Assembly (NCBI GenBank): GCA_910583605.1
Contig: CAJTXN010000001.1
Span: forward strand, 248,001-312,000
Length of the DNA: 64,000 nt
Direction of reading: 5' to 3'
Source: an uncultured Lachnospiraceae bacterium
Lineage (GTDB): Bacteria > Bacillota > Clostridia > Lachnospirales > Lachnospiraceae
Position 1 is the stretch's first letter. Every line of letters starts with the position of its first letter. A model generated the notes under the pieces. The model was given only the letters and a program-made list of their open reading frames with translations, was not told the DNA's origin and made no database searches. The position numbers and the translations under genes are program-made. Positions 1-8,988 of the stretch are shown one piece after another.

Positions 1-296
1 CCGTAGGACTTCGACTGGCGCTGGTGGGTTCCATTAAGGATGAAATATTGAATATTGCAGAGTTGTCAATGGAACTGCTGAAATTCATGCGGGAACATTA
101 TAACGGAATGATTGCAGAACGATACGGAATTGAAGAGAAAGAAAATCCGCTGGATACCCTGTATGAAATTGCAAGGGCCAGACATTGTCTCTTAAAGGGC
201 AGCGAACTGGACATTGACAAAGCAGCAGCTATTGTATTAGAAGAATTCAGAAACGGGAAAATCGGAAGAATCAGCCTGGAAGAACCCCGTTTGTAA
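1..296 (+). CDS. rbgA: RbgA (YlqF) ribosome biogenesis GTPase, C-terminal end
   Basis: The open frame enters the window at base 3 with no start codon (VGLRLALVGSIKDEIL), so this is the 3' end of a gene that begins upstream. The sequence matches the helical C-terminal domain of the circularly permuted GTPase RbgA/YlqF, a late 50S subunit assembly factor; the G motifs lie outside the window. The ATG/GTG starts inside this stretch are internal. It is followed after 20 bases by rnhB, the usual rbgA-rnhB order in Firmicutes, which supports the call. Only about 98 residues are visible. Confidence 0.85.
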   Translation, partial: VGLRLALVGSIKDEILNIAELSMELLKFMREHYNGMIAERYGIEEKENPLDTLYEIARARHCLLKGSELDIDKAAAIVLEEFRNGKIGRISLEEPRL

Positions 297-316
297 AAAA
301 CGAAAGGAGAAACACC

Positions 317-1087
317 ATGTCAGAGGGTAAGAAAATCAGTGAGATTAAAGCAATGTTTGAAGCAGCAGCCATAGAAGAATACCTTCCTTTGATTGCAGAA
401 TTTTCCAAAGATGAGCGAACAGGTGTTGTCGGTATTGTAAACAAATATAAAAAGAAACTGGAGGCTTATCATGCAGAGGTTCAAAGAACCGAAGCCATGA
501 AAGTCTATGAGAATAAATATTCCCAATATCAGTATATCTGTGGAATTGATGAGGTCGGCAGAGGACCGTTAGCAGGTCCGGTATGTGCCGGAGCCGTTAT
601 CCTGCCCAAAGATGAAACCATTTTATATCTCAATGATTCAAAAAAACTAACTGCTAAAAAGAGAGAAGAATTATACGATATTATTTTGGAACGGGCAGTG
701 GCAGTACAAACGGCGTTCATCAGTCATGAAATCATTGATAAGATAAACATCCTGCAGGCTACATACGAAGCCATGCGGACGGCCGTTAAGAAACTTTCCC
801 CAACACCCGATATATTATTAAACGATGCGGTTACGATTCCGGAGATGGACTGTAATATTGTTCAGGTTCCCATCATTCACGGGGATGCAAAAAGTGTATC
901 CATTGCTGCAGCAAGTATTGTTGCCAAGGTGGAACGGGACAGACTGATGCAGGAATATGATGCTTTGTATCCGGAATACGGGTTTGCCAGCAATAAGGGC
1001 TACGGATCCAAAGAACATATAGAAGCCATAAAAAAACACGGAGCATGCCCGATTCATCGATTAAGTTTTTTGAAAGGTCTGATATAG
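317..1087 (+). CDS. rnhB: Ribonuclease HII
   Basis: Cytoplasmic RNase HII nicks RNA-DNA hybrids and removes misincorporated ribonucleotides. The 256-residue protein has the Firmicutes-type N-terminal extension of about 70 residues, then the catalytic domain opening with GIDEVGRGPLAGPV. The four metal-binding carboxylates can be placed at D78, E79, D170 and D190, and the C-terminal signature (NKGYGSKEH and CPIHRLSF) is intact. The start ATG follows a clear AAGGAG. Length equals that of B. subtilis RnhB. Likely cotranscribed with rbgA upstream and the FliK-like gene that begins at the very next base after its stop. Confidence 0.95.
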   Translation: MSEGKKISEIKAMFEAAAIEEYLPLIAEFSKDERTGVVGIVNKYKKKLEAYHAEVQRTEAMKVYENKYSQYQYICGIDEVGRGPLAGPVCAGAVILPKDETILYLNDSKKLTAKKREELYDIILERAVAVQTAFISHEIIDKINILQATYEAMRTAVKKLSPTPDILLNDAVTIPEMDCNIVQVPIIHGDAKSVSIAAASIVAKVERDRLMQEYDALYPEYGFASNKGYGSKEHIEAIKKHGACPIHRLSFLKGLI

Positions 1088-2932
1088 TTGTATTTTAATA
1101 TTAACAATCTGTTACAAAATTATACTCAGGCAGATGCCGCCGGCAATGAAGATAACTTAAAGACAAGGCCGGAAGAGATTATAAACGGGAAACCGGAAAC
1201 CGGTGGGACCGACGGAACCATGTCGCTGAAACAATTATCCGTGGGGGATATTTTTCGTGCCAAAATATTGGATATCCGAAATTTGGAAGTACGGATACAG
1301 CTTTCCAACAGCCAGGAAGTAAAAGCGTTGATGGGAGAGGCTTTGGAACTGAATATCGGTGAGGAGCTGACCTTTCAGGTAAAAGCCAACGGAGAACACG
1401 GAATTGTACTGCGGCCGGTGGGAAATTCGGATATTCCTTCTGAATTGGTGACAAAATCACTGCTCAGTGCCGGACTGTCGGTTAATGACAAAAACATAGC
1501 GGTTGTAAAAGAGTTGATTAGCAGCGGACAGCCAATCGACCGTCAGTCGGTTTTAAATATGGTAAAACTTCTGAATACATATAAAGGGGAAAGTATAGAG
1601 AAGCTGTCACAAATGATGAAACATGGAATCGAGATTACACCTGAAAATCTGGAACAGTATGATAAATATATGAATTATGAGCATAAGATTTCCGACAGTA
1701 TGCAGAATTTATCCAATGCCCTGGCGGATTACTTTCAGGAAGATAATACCGGAGACGTAAAACCGATGATACAATTGTTCACCCAATTGTCCCAGGCATT
1801 ACAGGAACACCCGGAGATGAGGCAGCCGGATTTCCGCGCTCAGACAGTAACCGGCGAAACAGAACCCAATCCGGTGATTATGAAATCAGCAGAGACTCAG
1901 AACCCGTCGGAACCTTTAAACGCAGCAGACTCCCTTCCTCAGAATGCAGGAAAAGAACAAACGCCGGAAATAAATATGGCGCAGAAGGATTTTGGAGCCT
2001 CTGGTCCGGAACAAAATGAATTTCCAAATCATATAAAACAGGACAATGTGCAGAATCCGGCGGTATCTGATACAGCACCGTGGAACAGTGTGACGGAAAA
2101 ACTTCAGAATGCAGAACATGCACCTTTGGCAAACGATTTATCTCAAGGAGATTCTCTTTCTAAAATAATGGATACGATTCGTCATGCGGATACCTTTCAG
2201 GAACTGGCGGAGGTGCTCGGACAGATTGACCGGCAGGATTTTACGGAATCGCAGGTTGTTAAAATCCTTCATTCCTCTTCGTTTCGGAATGCGGTTAAAT
2301 CAGCCCTTCGAAATAAAGGATTGTTAAATATTTCTGGGAATTCCGATGAAACAATATTGGATAAAAAGGATATAAATAATTTATATGAGAGATTATTGCG
2401 TGCAGCGGATACCATTGAAAAAAATATGAAGGGTGAGAATCCGCGGGAAAATAATCTTTTGAATCAGGCAAAAGACCTGAAAAATAATATTATGTTTATG
2501 AATGAATTAAACCAGATCGCCTCTTATGTTCAGCTTCCTTATAAAATCAATTCAAGACAGGAACAGGGTGATTTATATGTGTATGGCAGGAAACGGAGAA
2601 AAACGGATGTCAACGAAAAAATAACTGCTTTTCTGCATTTGGATTTAGACTATCTTGGAGCAACGGATGTCAGTGTGGAACTGGTAAATCAGGCAGTGTC
2701 CGCAAAGTTTACCCTGAATAACCGGATTTCGGAAAAACTGGTAGAAGAGCATCTGCATGAACTTCAGGTGCGTCTGGAGCAGAAAGGATATTCCGTAAAT
2801 CTGTCGGCAGATACCGCTGTTCAGGAAAAAACGGCGGATACCCGGCAGTCCGGCAGTGTTTTAAATCATATTTTCGAACATGATGAAAGTACTTCAAGCA
2901 TCAAACGATACTCATTTGACATTCGCGCATAA
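1088..2932 (+). CDS. YlqG-like protein with FliK-type C-terminal domain
   Basis: 614 residues. The start is TTG immediately after the rnhB stop, with AAAGG about 10 bases upstream inside rnhB. Residues about 45-110 form a beta-rich segment (GDIFRAKILDI ... IGEELTFQV). The middle, about 230-350, is a low-complexity Q/N/P/E-rich linker. Residues about 520-590 (FLHLDLDYLGATDVSVELV ... LVEEHLHELQVRLEQKGYSV) resemble the FliK hook-length-control C-terminal domain. In B. subtilis the equivalent rnhB-ylqG-ylqH interval also encodes a FliK-like and an FlhB-tail-like protein. No flagellar genes are present, so a flagellar role is not implied. Function unknown. Confidence 0.7.
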   Translation: MYFNINNLLQNYTQADAAGNEDNLKTRPEEIINGKPETGGTDGTMSLKQLSVGDIFRAKILDIRNLEVRIQLSNSQEVKALMGEALELNIGEELTFQVKANGEHGIVLRPVGNSDIPSELVTKSLLSAGLSVNDKNIAVVKELISSGQPIDRQSVLNMVKLLNTYKGESIEKLSQMMKHGIEITPENLEQYDKYMNYEHKISDSMQNLSNALADYFQEDNTGDVKPMIQLFTQLSQALQEHPEMRQPDFRAQTVTGETEPNPVIMKSAETQNPSEPLNAADSLPQNAGKEQTPEINMAQKDFGASGPEQNEFPNHIKQDNVQNPAVSDTAPWNSVTEKLQNAEHAPLANDLSQGDSLSKIMDTIRHADTFQELAEVLGQIDRQDFTESQVVKILHSSSFRNAVKSALRNKGLLNISGNSDETILDKKDINNLYERLLRAADTIEKNMKGENPRENNLLNQAKDLKNNIMFMNELNQIASYVQLPYKINSRQEQGDLYVYGRKRRKTDVNEKITAFLHLDLDYLGATDVSVELVNQAVSAKFTLNNRISEKLVEEHLHELQVRLEQKGYSVNLSADTAVQEKTADTRQSGSVLNHIFEHDESTSSIKRYSFDIRA

Positions 2933-2968
2933 GACGAATGCGGGATTTTTAGGTGTTAGGAAAGGAAA

Positions 2969-3256
2969 TTGATAGTATTGAATGAAAAAAATAAAAAACT
3001 GGCAATTGCACTGGAGTATAATGCAGGAGAAGAAGCGCCTACCATAATTGCATCCGGTCAGGGCATACTGGCGGAAAAAATCATCGATAAAGCAGCGGAA
3101 GCAGACGTTCCTTTATATGAAGATTCTAAGCTTGCCAAGACATTGTCCAAACTGGAAGTAGGAGAAATGATTCCGCCGGAGTTATACGGTGTGGTTGCGG
3201 AAATTCTGGTATTTGTGGATAAGATGGACCGGCTGCGCAGTAAAATACCAAAGTAA
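2969..3256 (+). CDS. YlqH-like protein, FlhB/EscU C-terminal-domain homologue
   Basis: 95 residues. The protein resembles only the cytoplasmic C-terminal domain of the export-gate protein FlhB/YscU (KLAIALEYNAGEEAPTIIAS ... LAEKIIDKAAEADVPLYED), with no membrane part. The autocleavage motif NPTH of true FlhB is absent; the equivalent place reads NEKNKK. The start is probably TTG at 2969 behind AGGAAAGGA; a second TTG at 2978 is possible. It follows the FliK-like gene by 36 bases and precedes yraN by 12, so all are likely one transcript. The FliK/FlhB-tail pairing mirrors the known substrate-switch partners of flagellar export, but the role here is unknown. Confidence 0.75.
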   Translation: MIVLNEKNKKLAIALEYNAGEEAPTIIASGQGILAEKIIDKAAEADVPLYEDSKLAKTLSKLEVGEMIPPELYGVVAEILVFVDKMDRLRSKIPK

Positions 3257-3268
3257 AAGGGAAAGGGA

Positions 3269-3631
3269 ATGGGTATAAATATGAATAAACGACTGGTGGG
3301 CAGCAGGTATGAACAGGAAGCTGCCGAATATCTGAAATCTCTGGGTTACCGGATTCTTATGATGAATTACCGATGTTTGCTGGGCGAAATTGACATTGTG
3401 GCCATGGACGGGGATACGCTGGTATTCTGTGAGGTAAAATACAGGAAAAACCTGCGGTACGGTTCTCCGGCGGAAGCAGTGGATTTCAGAAAACAAAATA
3501 CGATTCAGCGGATTGCGGGAATGTATCTGCTGGAACACAGACTTCCGCCAGAGAGCCCGGTCCGTTTTGATGTAGTGACGATTTTAAATCATACTTTTAC
3601 CCTATATAAAAATGCGTTTGGAGGATTTTAG
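3269..3631 (+). CDS. YraN/UPF0102 nuclease-fold protein
   Basis: 120 residues, normal length for UPF0102. The restriction-endonuclease-like core is visible: GEIDIVAMDGDTLVFCEVKYR carries the E-x-D ... E-x-K pattern of the PD-(D/E)xK fold. The start may be ATG 3269 or ATG 3281; both have AAGG-rich sequence upstream and the N-terminus fits either. It sits between the FlhB-tail-like gene and the laccase-domain gene, whose ATG begins directly after this stop. The biochemical role of the family is not firmly established. Confidence 0.85.
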   Translation: MGINMNKRLVGSRYEQEAAEYLKSLGYRILMMNYRCLLGEIDIVAMDGDTLVFCEVKYRKNLRYGSPAEAVDFRKQNTIQRIAGMYLLEHRLPPESPVRFDVVTILNHTFTLYKNAFGGF

Positions 3632-4468
3632 ATGTCGGATCATTATCTGGAACAGATAAAAAAGCAGGAGGTTCCTGTTATCACATTTGAGAAATTCAGC
3701 AATATCCCTTTTCTTAAGCATGGTTTTTCTACAAGACTGGGCGGCGTCAGTGAAGGGATATTTTCTTCGTTAAATTTATCATTTAACCGCGGAGATTCAC
3801 GGGAACATGTTATGGAAAATTACAGAAGAATTGCAAAAGCTGTGGGGTTTGAACTCAGTCAACTGGTATTATCGGCACAAACCCATACCACCAATGTAAG
3901 ACTGGTGACAAAAAAAGACTGCGGGAACGGAATTACAAGAGAAAATGCTTTTATGGATGTGGACGGACTGATAACGGCAGAAGATAACGTGGTTCTGGGG
4001 ACTTCCTATGCGGATTGCGTTCCGCTTTACTTTGCGGATGTGAAAAATAAAGCCATCGGACTGTCACACTCCGGCTGGCGGGGAACCGTAAACCGCATGG
4101 GCGCGGTAACCATCCGTAGGATGCAGGAAGAATTCGGAACCAGACCGGAAGACTTAATCTGTGCCATCGGTCCTTCCATCTGTCAGAATTGTTATGAAGT
4201 TGATGATATCGTGATTCAGGAATTTCAGAAAAATTTTGCAGACAGGGACTGGAAAGAAATCTATTATAAAACGAATAACGGAAAATATCAGTTAAATCTG
4301 TGGAGAGCAAATGAACTGATACTGACAGAAGCCGGGGTGAAACCGGAACATATTGATAACCGAAGAATCTGTACCTGCTGTAACCGTGATATTTTATTTT
4401 CCCATCGCGGTCTGAATGGAAAAAGAGGGAATCTTTCGGCATTTCTTTACAAAATACCGATTCAATGA
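3632..4468 (+). CDS. pgeF: Peptidoglycan editing factor / YfiH laccase-domain protein
   Basis: 278 residues, full length for the YfiH/PgeF (Cu-oxidase_4, DUF152) family. Purine nucleoside phosphorylase/deaminase activity and a peptidoglycan-editing role have been reported for members. The zinc ligands can be seen as H85 in QTHTTNV, C129 in YADCVPL and H146 in HSGWRG. The C-terminal ICTCC ... FSHR is also family-typical. The start ATG has GGAGG 6 bases upstream, inside the end of yraN; the two genes abut. Which activity matters here cannot be told from sequence. Confidence 0.88.
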   Translation: MSDHYLEQIKKQEVPVITFEKFSNIPFLKHGFSTRLGGVSEGIFSSLNLSFNRGDSREHVMENYRRIAKAVGFELSQLVLSAQTHTTNVRLVTKKDCGNGITRENAFMDVDGLITAEDNVVLGTSYADCVPLYFADVKNKAIGLSHSGWRGTVNRMGAVTIRRMQEEFGTRPEDLICAIGPSICQNCYEVDDIVIQEFQKNFADRDWKEIYYKTNNGKYQLNLWRANELILTEAGVKPEHIDNRRICTCCNRDILFSHRGLNGKRGNLSAFLYKIPIQ

Positions 4469-4510
4469 TAATATTATTACAGTAAACTGTTTCCACAGGC
4501 GAGGTTGATT

Positions 4511-5929
4511 ATGAAGCATATTGAACACAAAATAAAAGAGATTCTGCCCGGCTCCATAGCGGAAGAACTGGAGCTGGAGCCGGGAGATGTTCTGTTGAAA
4601 ATAAATGATACCGTTATAGAGGATATTTTTGATTATCAGTATCTGGCGGAGGATGATTACATTGAAGTGCTGGTAAGGAAGCAGAATGGTGAGGAATGGT
4701 TATTGGAAGTTGATAAGGAACCGGATGAGGATTTGGGAATTACCTTTGAAAACGGACTGATGGACGATTATAAGAGTTGCCATAATAAATGTATTTTCTG
4801 CTTTATTGATCAAATGCCCAAGGGTATGAGAGAAACTCTGTACTTTAAAGATGATGATTCCAGACTTTCTTTTCTGCAGGGCAATTATGTTACATTAACC
4901 AATATGTCGGAAAAAGACATTCAGCGTATTATCCGGTATAATTTAGGCCCCATTAATATATCCGTTCATACAACAAATCCGGAACTGCGGTGCAAAATGC
5001 TGAATAACCGGTTTGCCGGAGATGCCTTAAAAAAGATTGACATGCTGCATGAAGGCGGAATCAGTATGAACGGGCAGATTGTTTTATGTAAAGGAATCAA
5101 CGATGGTGCGGAATTAAAACGAAGTATTCAGGATTTGGAGCATTATATTCCTCTTATGCAAAGCGTGTCCGTGGTTCCGGCCGGACTGACAAAATACAGG
5201 GAAGGCTTATTTGAACTGAAAAGTTTTGAACAGGCGGATGCCGAAGCCGTGATCGATGTAATTGAGGAATATCAAAAAATTTTTTATAAAACATATGGTA
5301 TTCATTTTATACATGCCAGTGATGAGTGGTATATTTTAGCGGAGCGGGAATTTCCGGAAGAGGAGCGGTATGACGGTTATCTCCAGCTGGAAAACGGAGT
5401 GGGTATGATGCGGCTGCTTCGGAATGAATTTCAGGAAGCCTTGGAACTGCTTAAGAACGATTCTGAAACAATGAACAGGCTCCGGGGACTGGAACAGAAA
5501 ACCGTATCCATTGCTACCGGTCTGCTGGCCTATGATTTGATTCAGAACCTTTGTGATACCATGACGGAAGTCATAGAATCGTTGGAAATCCGTTGCTATC
5601 CCATCATTAATCACTATTTCGGAGAAAAAATAACGGTTTCCGGATTAATAACCGCTACGGATCTGACAGACCAGTTAAAAGACAGGGAACTGGGAGATAT
5701 GCTGCTGTTGCCTTCCAATATCTTAAGAAGCGGAGAAGATGTTTTTCTGGATGATATTACTTTGGAAGAACTTAAAAATACTTTACAAGTGGATATTAAT
5801 ATTGTAGAATCAAGCGGTCAGGGTTTTATTGACGGGGTATTACAGGTATTTGCTCCGGAAACGGAAAAAAAACATAAAGAAAATGGTAATTTTGTATATA
5901 TCAAAGCTTATGACAGAGAACAGGAATAG
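4511..5929 (+). CDS. DUF512 family PDZ-radical SAM-like protein
   Basis: About 472 residues from ATG 4511, preferred over TTG 4505 because GAGG ends 6 bases before the ATG. Residues about 5-70 form a PDZ-like module (ILPGSIAEELELEPGDVLL). A CxxxCxxC iron-sulfur motif (C-HNK-C-IF-C, about residues 90-97) is followed by FIDQMPKGMRE, then the C-terminal DUF512 domain ending in a predicted TIM-like fold. The DUF512-der-plsY-gpsA order is common in Clostridia. The substrate is unknown; the neighbourhood suggests ribosome assembly or membrane lipid functions only by association. Confidence 0.85.
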   Translation: MKHIEHKIKEILPGSIAEELELEPGDVLLKINDTVIEDIFDYQYLAEDDYIEVLVRKQNGEEWLLEVDKEPDEDLGITFENGLMDDYKSCHNKCIFCFIDQMPKGMRETLYFKDDDSRLSFLQGNYVTLTNMSEKDIQRIIRYNLGPINISVHTTNPELRCKMLNNRFAGDALKKIDMLHEGGISMNGQIVLCKGINDGAELKRSIQDLEHYIPLMQSVSVVPAGLTKYREGLFELKSFEQADAEAVIDVIEEYQKIFYKTYGIHFIHASDEWYILAEREFPEEERYDGYLQLENGVGMMRLLRNEFQEALELLKNDSETMNRLRGLEQKTVSIATGLLAYDLIQNLCDTMTEVIESLEIRCYPIINHYFGEKITVSGLITATDLTDQLKDRELGDMLLLPSNILRSGEDVFLDDITLEELKNTLQVDINIVESSGQGFIDGVLQVFAPETEKKHKENGNFVYIKAYDREQE

Positions 5930-5937
5930 GAGAGAAT

Positions 5938-7263
5938 ATGTCGAAACAGATTGTTGCGGTTGTGGGACGTCCGAATGTAGGAAAATCCACGTTGTTTAAC
6001 GCCCTTGCAGGGGAAAATATATCCATTGTAAAAGATACACCCGGAGTAACAAGGGACCGGATTTATGCGGATGTGACCTGGCTGGATAAAAATTTTACGT
6101 TAATTGATACCGGCGGCATTGAGCCGGATACCAACGATATTATTCTGGCACAGATGCGGGAACAGGCAGAAATCGCCATTCGGACGGCGGATGTTATAAT
6201 TTTCATTACCGATGTCCGGCAGGGACTGGTGGATGCCGATGACAAAGTGGCGGATATGCTTCGGAGAAGCAAAAAACCGGTGATTCTGGCTGTTAATAAA
6301 GTAGACAATTACGAAAAAATGATGCCGGATGTCTATGAATTTTATAATCTGGGCATTGGTGACCCGATTCCGATTTCAGCGGTATCCAAACTGGGAATCG
6401 GTGATCTTCTGGAAGAAGTTGTGAGCCGGTTTCCGGAAGGTTCCGTGGAAGAAGAGGAAGACGACAGGCCAAGGGTTGCCATTGTGGGCAAACCAAATGT
6501 AGGCAAATCTTCTATCATCAATAAACTTCTTGGAGAAGACAGGGTGATTGTTTCGGATATTGCCGGCACCACCAGAGATGCAGTGGATACGGTTATCCGG
6601 AGAAATAAAAAAGATTATGTATTTATTGATACCGCAGGTCTCAGAAGAAAATCCAAGATTAAAGAGGAACTGGAACGGTTTAGCATCATACGTACGGTAA
6701 CTGCCGTGGAGCGGGCAGACGTTGTGGTTCTGGTAATCGATGCTACGGAAGGTGTGACGGAACAGGATGCCAAGATTGCGGGAATCGCCCATGAAAGAGG
6801 AAAAGGTGTGATTATTGCCGTTAACAAGTGGGATGCCATTGAGAAAAATGATAAGACCATTTATGAGCATACATCCCGAATCAGGGAAATTTTGGCCTAT
6901 ATGCCATATGCAGAACTGATTTTTATTTCTGCAGTCACCGGACAGCGTTTAAATAAATTATTTGAATACATCGATATGGTGATTGAAAATCAGACGTTAC
7001 GGGTTGCCACCGGTGTGCTGAATGAAATCATGGCGGAGGCCGTGGCATTACAGCAGCCGCCGTCGGATAAGGGAAAACGTCTGAGGCTGTATTATATCAC
7101 ACAGGTTGCCGTAAAACCGCCGACCTTTGTTATTTTTGTCAATGATAAGGAACTTATGCATTTTTCTTATACAAGATATATTGAAAATAAAATCCGGGAG
7201 GCCTTTGGTTTTAAAGGAACCAGATTGAAATTTATTATTCGGGAACGAAAGGAAAAGGAATAA
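5938..7263 (+). CDS. der: Ribosome-associated GTPase Der (EngA)
   Basis: 441 residues with two tandem G domains followed by a KH-like C-terminal domain, the layout unique to Der, an essential 50S assembly GTPase. G domain 1 shows GRPNVGKST, DTPGVTRDR, DTGG and NKVD. G domain 2 shows GKPNVGKSS, DIAGTTRDA, DTAG and NKWD. An acidic linker (EEEEDD) separates them. The start ATG has AGGAGA just upstream and lies 8 bases after the DUF512 stop. plsY begins two bases after the der stop, so the genes are tightly coupled. Confidence 0.97.
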   Translation: MSKQIVAVVGRPNVGKSTLFNALAGENISIVKDTPGVTRDRIYADVTWLDKNFTLIDTGGIEPDTNDIILAQMREQAEIAIRTADVIIFITDVRQGLVDADDKVADMLRRSKKPVILAVNKVDNYEKMMPDVYEFYNLGIGDPIPISAVSKLGIGDLLEEVVSRFPEGSVEEEEDDRPRVAIVGKPNVGKSSIINKLLGEDRVIVSDIAGTTRDAVDTVIRRNKKDYVFIDTAGLRRKSKIKEELERFSIIRTVTAVERADVVVLVIDATEGVTEQDAKIAGIAHERGKGVIIAVNKWDAIEKNDKTIYEHTSRIREILAYMPYAELIFISAVTGQRLNKLFEYIDMVIENQTLRVATGVLNEIMAEAVALQQPPSDKGKRLRLYYITQVAVKPPTFVIFVNDKELMHFSYTRYIENKIREAFGFKGTRLKFIIRERKEKE

Positions 7264-7265
7264 AC

Positions 7266-7928
7266 ATGGAACGGATGATTTGTCTGGCAATAGGTTACGT
7301 ATTTGGTTTGTTTCAGACCGGATATATTTATGGAAAACTGAAACATATGGATATTCGTGAGTTTGGAAGCGGTAATGCAGGTACTACCAATGCAATGCGT
7401 GTGCTGGGAAAAAAAGCCGGTGTGATTACTTATATCGGAGATACGTTCAAAGCCATATTTGCAATCCTTCTGATTTCCGCATTGTATCGGGACTGTTCAT
7501 CAGAAGTACTGTTTCTTCTCAAAATGTATTGCGGTCTGGGTGTGGTTCTTGGTCATAATTTCCCGTTTTATATGGGATTTAAAGGAGGCAAGGGAATTGC
7601 AGCTACTTCCGGCGTAATTGTGGGTATGGGAGATATCAAACTGATCCTGCTGGCATTTGTTACTTTTACCATCGTTGCGTTGGTATCGAAATATGTGTCT
7701 TTGGGTTCTCTCTGTATGCTGGGCGGTTTTTTTGCCGAAGTTCTTATTTTTAATCATCTGGGAATGATAGGATTTGAAAATGATCTTGGTCTCAGAGGAC
7801 AGATAAGGATTGAATTATATATTCTTGCATTTATTTTTACGTTTCTTGCTTTTTATAAGCACAAAGCCAATATAAAACGTCTGATAGACGGAAATGAAAG
7901 AAAGATAGGTCAAAAAAAGGAAGCATAG
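7266..7928 (+). CDS. plsY: Acyl-phosphate glycerol-3-phosphate acyltransferase PlsY
   Basis: 220-residue integral membrane protein that acylates glycerol-3-phosphate with acyl-phosphate, the first membrane step of phospholipid synthesis. The conserved loops are visible: GSGNAGTTNAMRVLG near residue 38, GHNFPFYMGFKGGKG near 100, and hydrophobic segments between them. It is a little longer than average because of a basic C-terminal tail (KHKANIKRLIDGNERK). It sits between der and gpsA; gpsA makes the glycerol-3-phosphate that PlsY uses, so the pair forms a functional unit. Confidence 0.95.
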   Translation: MERMICLAIGYVFGLFQTGYIYGKLKHMDIREFGSGNAGTTNAMRVLGKKAGVITYIGDTFKAIFAILLISALYRDCSSEVLFLLKMYCGLGVVLGHNFPFYMGFKGGKGIAATSGVIVGMGDIKLILLAFVTFTIVALVSKYVSLGSLCMLGGFFAEVLIFNHLGMIGFENDLGLRGQIRIELYILAFIFTFLAFYKHKANIKRLIDGNERKIGQKKEA

Positions 7929-7965
7929 CAGGATTTGTATCTGCATAGCGGAAATGAGGTTGATT

Positions 7966-8973
7966 ATGGCAAATATTTCAATATTGGGAGCCGGCGGCTG
8001 GGGAATTGCCATTGCAATTCTTCTGGATAATAACGGAAATCATGTAACCATATGGTCTGCGGTAGACAGGGAAGTAAAAATGCTGTCGGAGCAACGGGAA
8101 AATGAAATCAGTTTAAAAGGAATCAGGATTTCAAAGGATATTCAGATTACGGCAGATCTGGAGGAGGCCATAAAGGATAAGGATATTATCGTGATGGCAG
8201 TAGCTTCTGCATATACAAGGGCCACTGCCGCAAGGCTGAAAGGCAGGCTGAAAGACGGGCAGATTATTATAAATCTGGCAAAAGGTATCGAAGATAATAC
8301 TTTAATGACATTATCGGAAGTAATCGAACAGGAATTGCCGAATACGGACGTGGCCGTATTATCCGGTCCAAGCCATGCGGAAGAGGTTGGAAGAGGACTG
8401 CCAACCACCTGTGTGGCCGGTGCAAAAACAAAAGAGACTGCAGCCTATATTCAGAATATTTTTATGTCGAAATGTTTTCGTGTATATATCAGTCCCGATA
8501 TTCTTGGCATTGAGCTCGGAGGCGCATTAAAAAATGTAATTGCACTGGCGGCGGGAATTGCCGACGGCCTGGGATACGGTGATAATACCAAAGCGGCGCT
8601 TATCACAAGAGGAATCAGTGAAATCGGACGTCTGGGAACTGCCATGGGAGCCAATACCCAGACCATGTTCGGATTAACCGGAATCGGCGATCTGATCGTT
8701 ACCTGTGCCAGTATGCACAGCCGGAACCGCCGGGCAGGTATTTTGATTGGTCAGGGATATACGATGGATGCTGCGATGAAGGAAGTAAATATGGTTGTTG
8801 AAGGGGTTCAATCGGCAAAAGCGGCATTGTATCTGGCTGAAAAATATAATGTCAGTATGCCGATTATTGAGAAAGTAAATGAAGTCTTATTTCACGACCT
8901 GAGTGCAAAGGATGCAGTAAATGACCTGATGATGAGAGACAAAACCCTGGAACATCCTGATTTGCTCTGGTAG
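7966..8973 (+). CDS. gpsA: NAD(P)H-dependent glycerol-3-phosphate dehydrogenase
   Basis: Makes sn-glycerol-3-phosphate from dihydroxyacetone phosphate for phospholipid synthesis. The start chosen is ATG 7966 (MANISILGAGGWG, 335 residues) because GAGG lies 6 bases upstream; ATG 7954 would add four residues. The N-terminal Rossmann motif GAGGWG, the SGPSHAEEV segment, the catalytic-lysine region ELGGALKNVIALAAG and the C-terminal GMDAA-like helix region are all present, so the enzyme looks complete. It directly follows plsY and precedes the LAL-type regulator by 15 bases. Confidence 0.96.
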   Translation: MANISILGAGGWGIAIAILLDNNGNHVTIWSAVDREVKMLSEQRENEISLKGIRISKDIQITADLEEAIKDKDIIVMAVASAYTRATAARLKGRLKDGQIIINLAKGIEDNTLMTLSEVIEQELPNTDVAVLSGPSHAEEVGRGLPTTCVAGAKTKETAAYIQNIFMSKCFRVYISPDILGIELGGALKNVIALAAGIADGLGYGDNTKAALITRGISEIGRLGTAMGANTQTMFGLTGIGDLIVTCASMHSRNRRAGILIGQGYTMDAAMKEVNMVVEGVQSAKAALYLAEKYNVSMPIIEKVNEVLFHDLSAKDAVNDLMMRDKTLEHPDLLW

Positions 8974-8988
8974 GAATCTGGAGGGCAA

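Noticed and set aside
6063..6872. Long minus-strand frames opposite der and other conserved genes
   Set aside because: Shadow frames created by codon bias of real genes; no ribosome sites or family resemblance.
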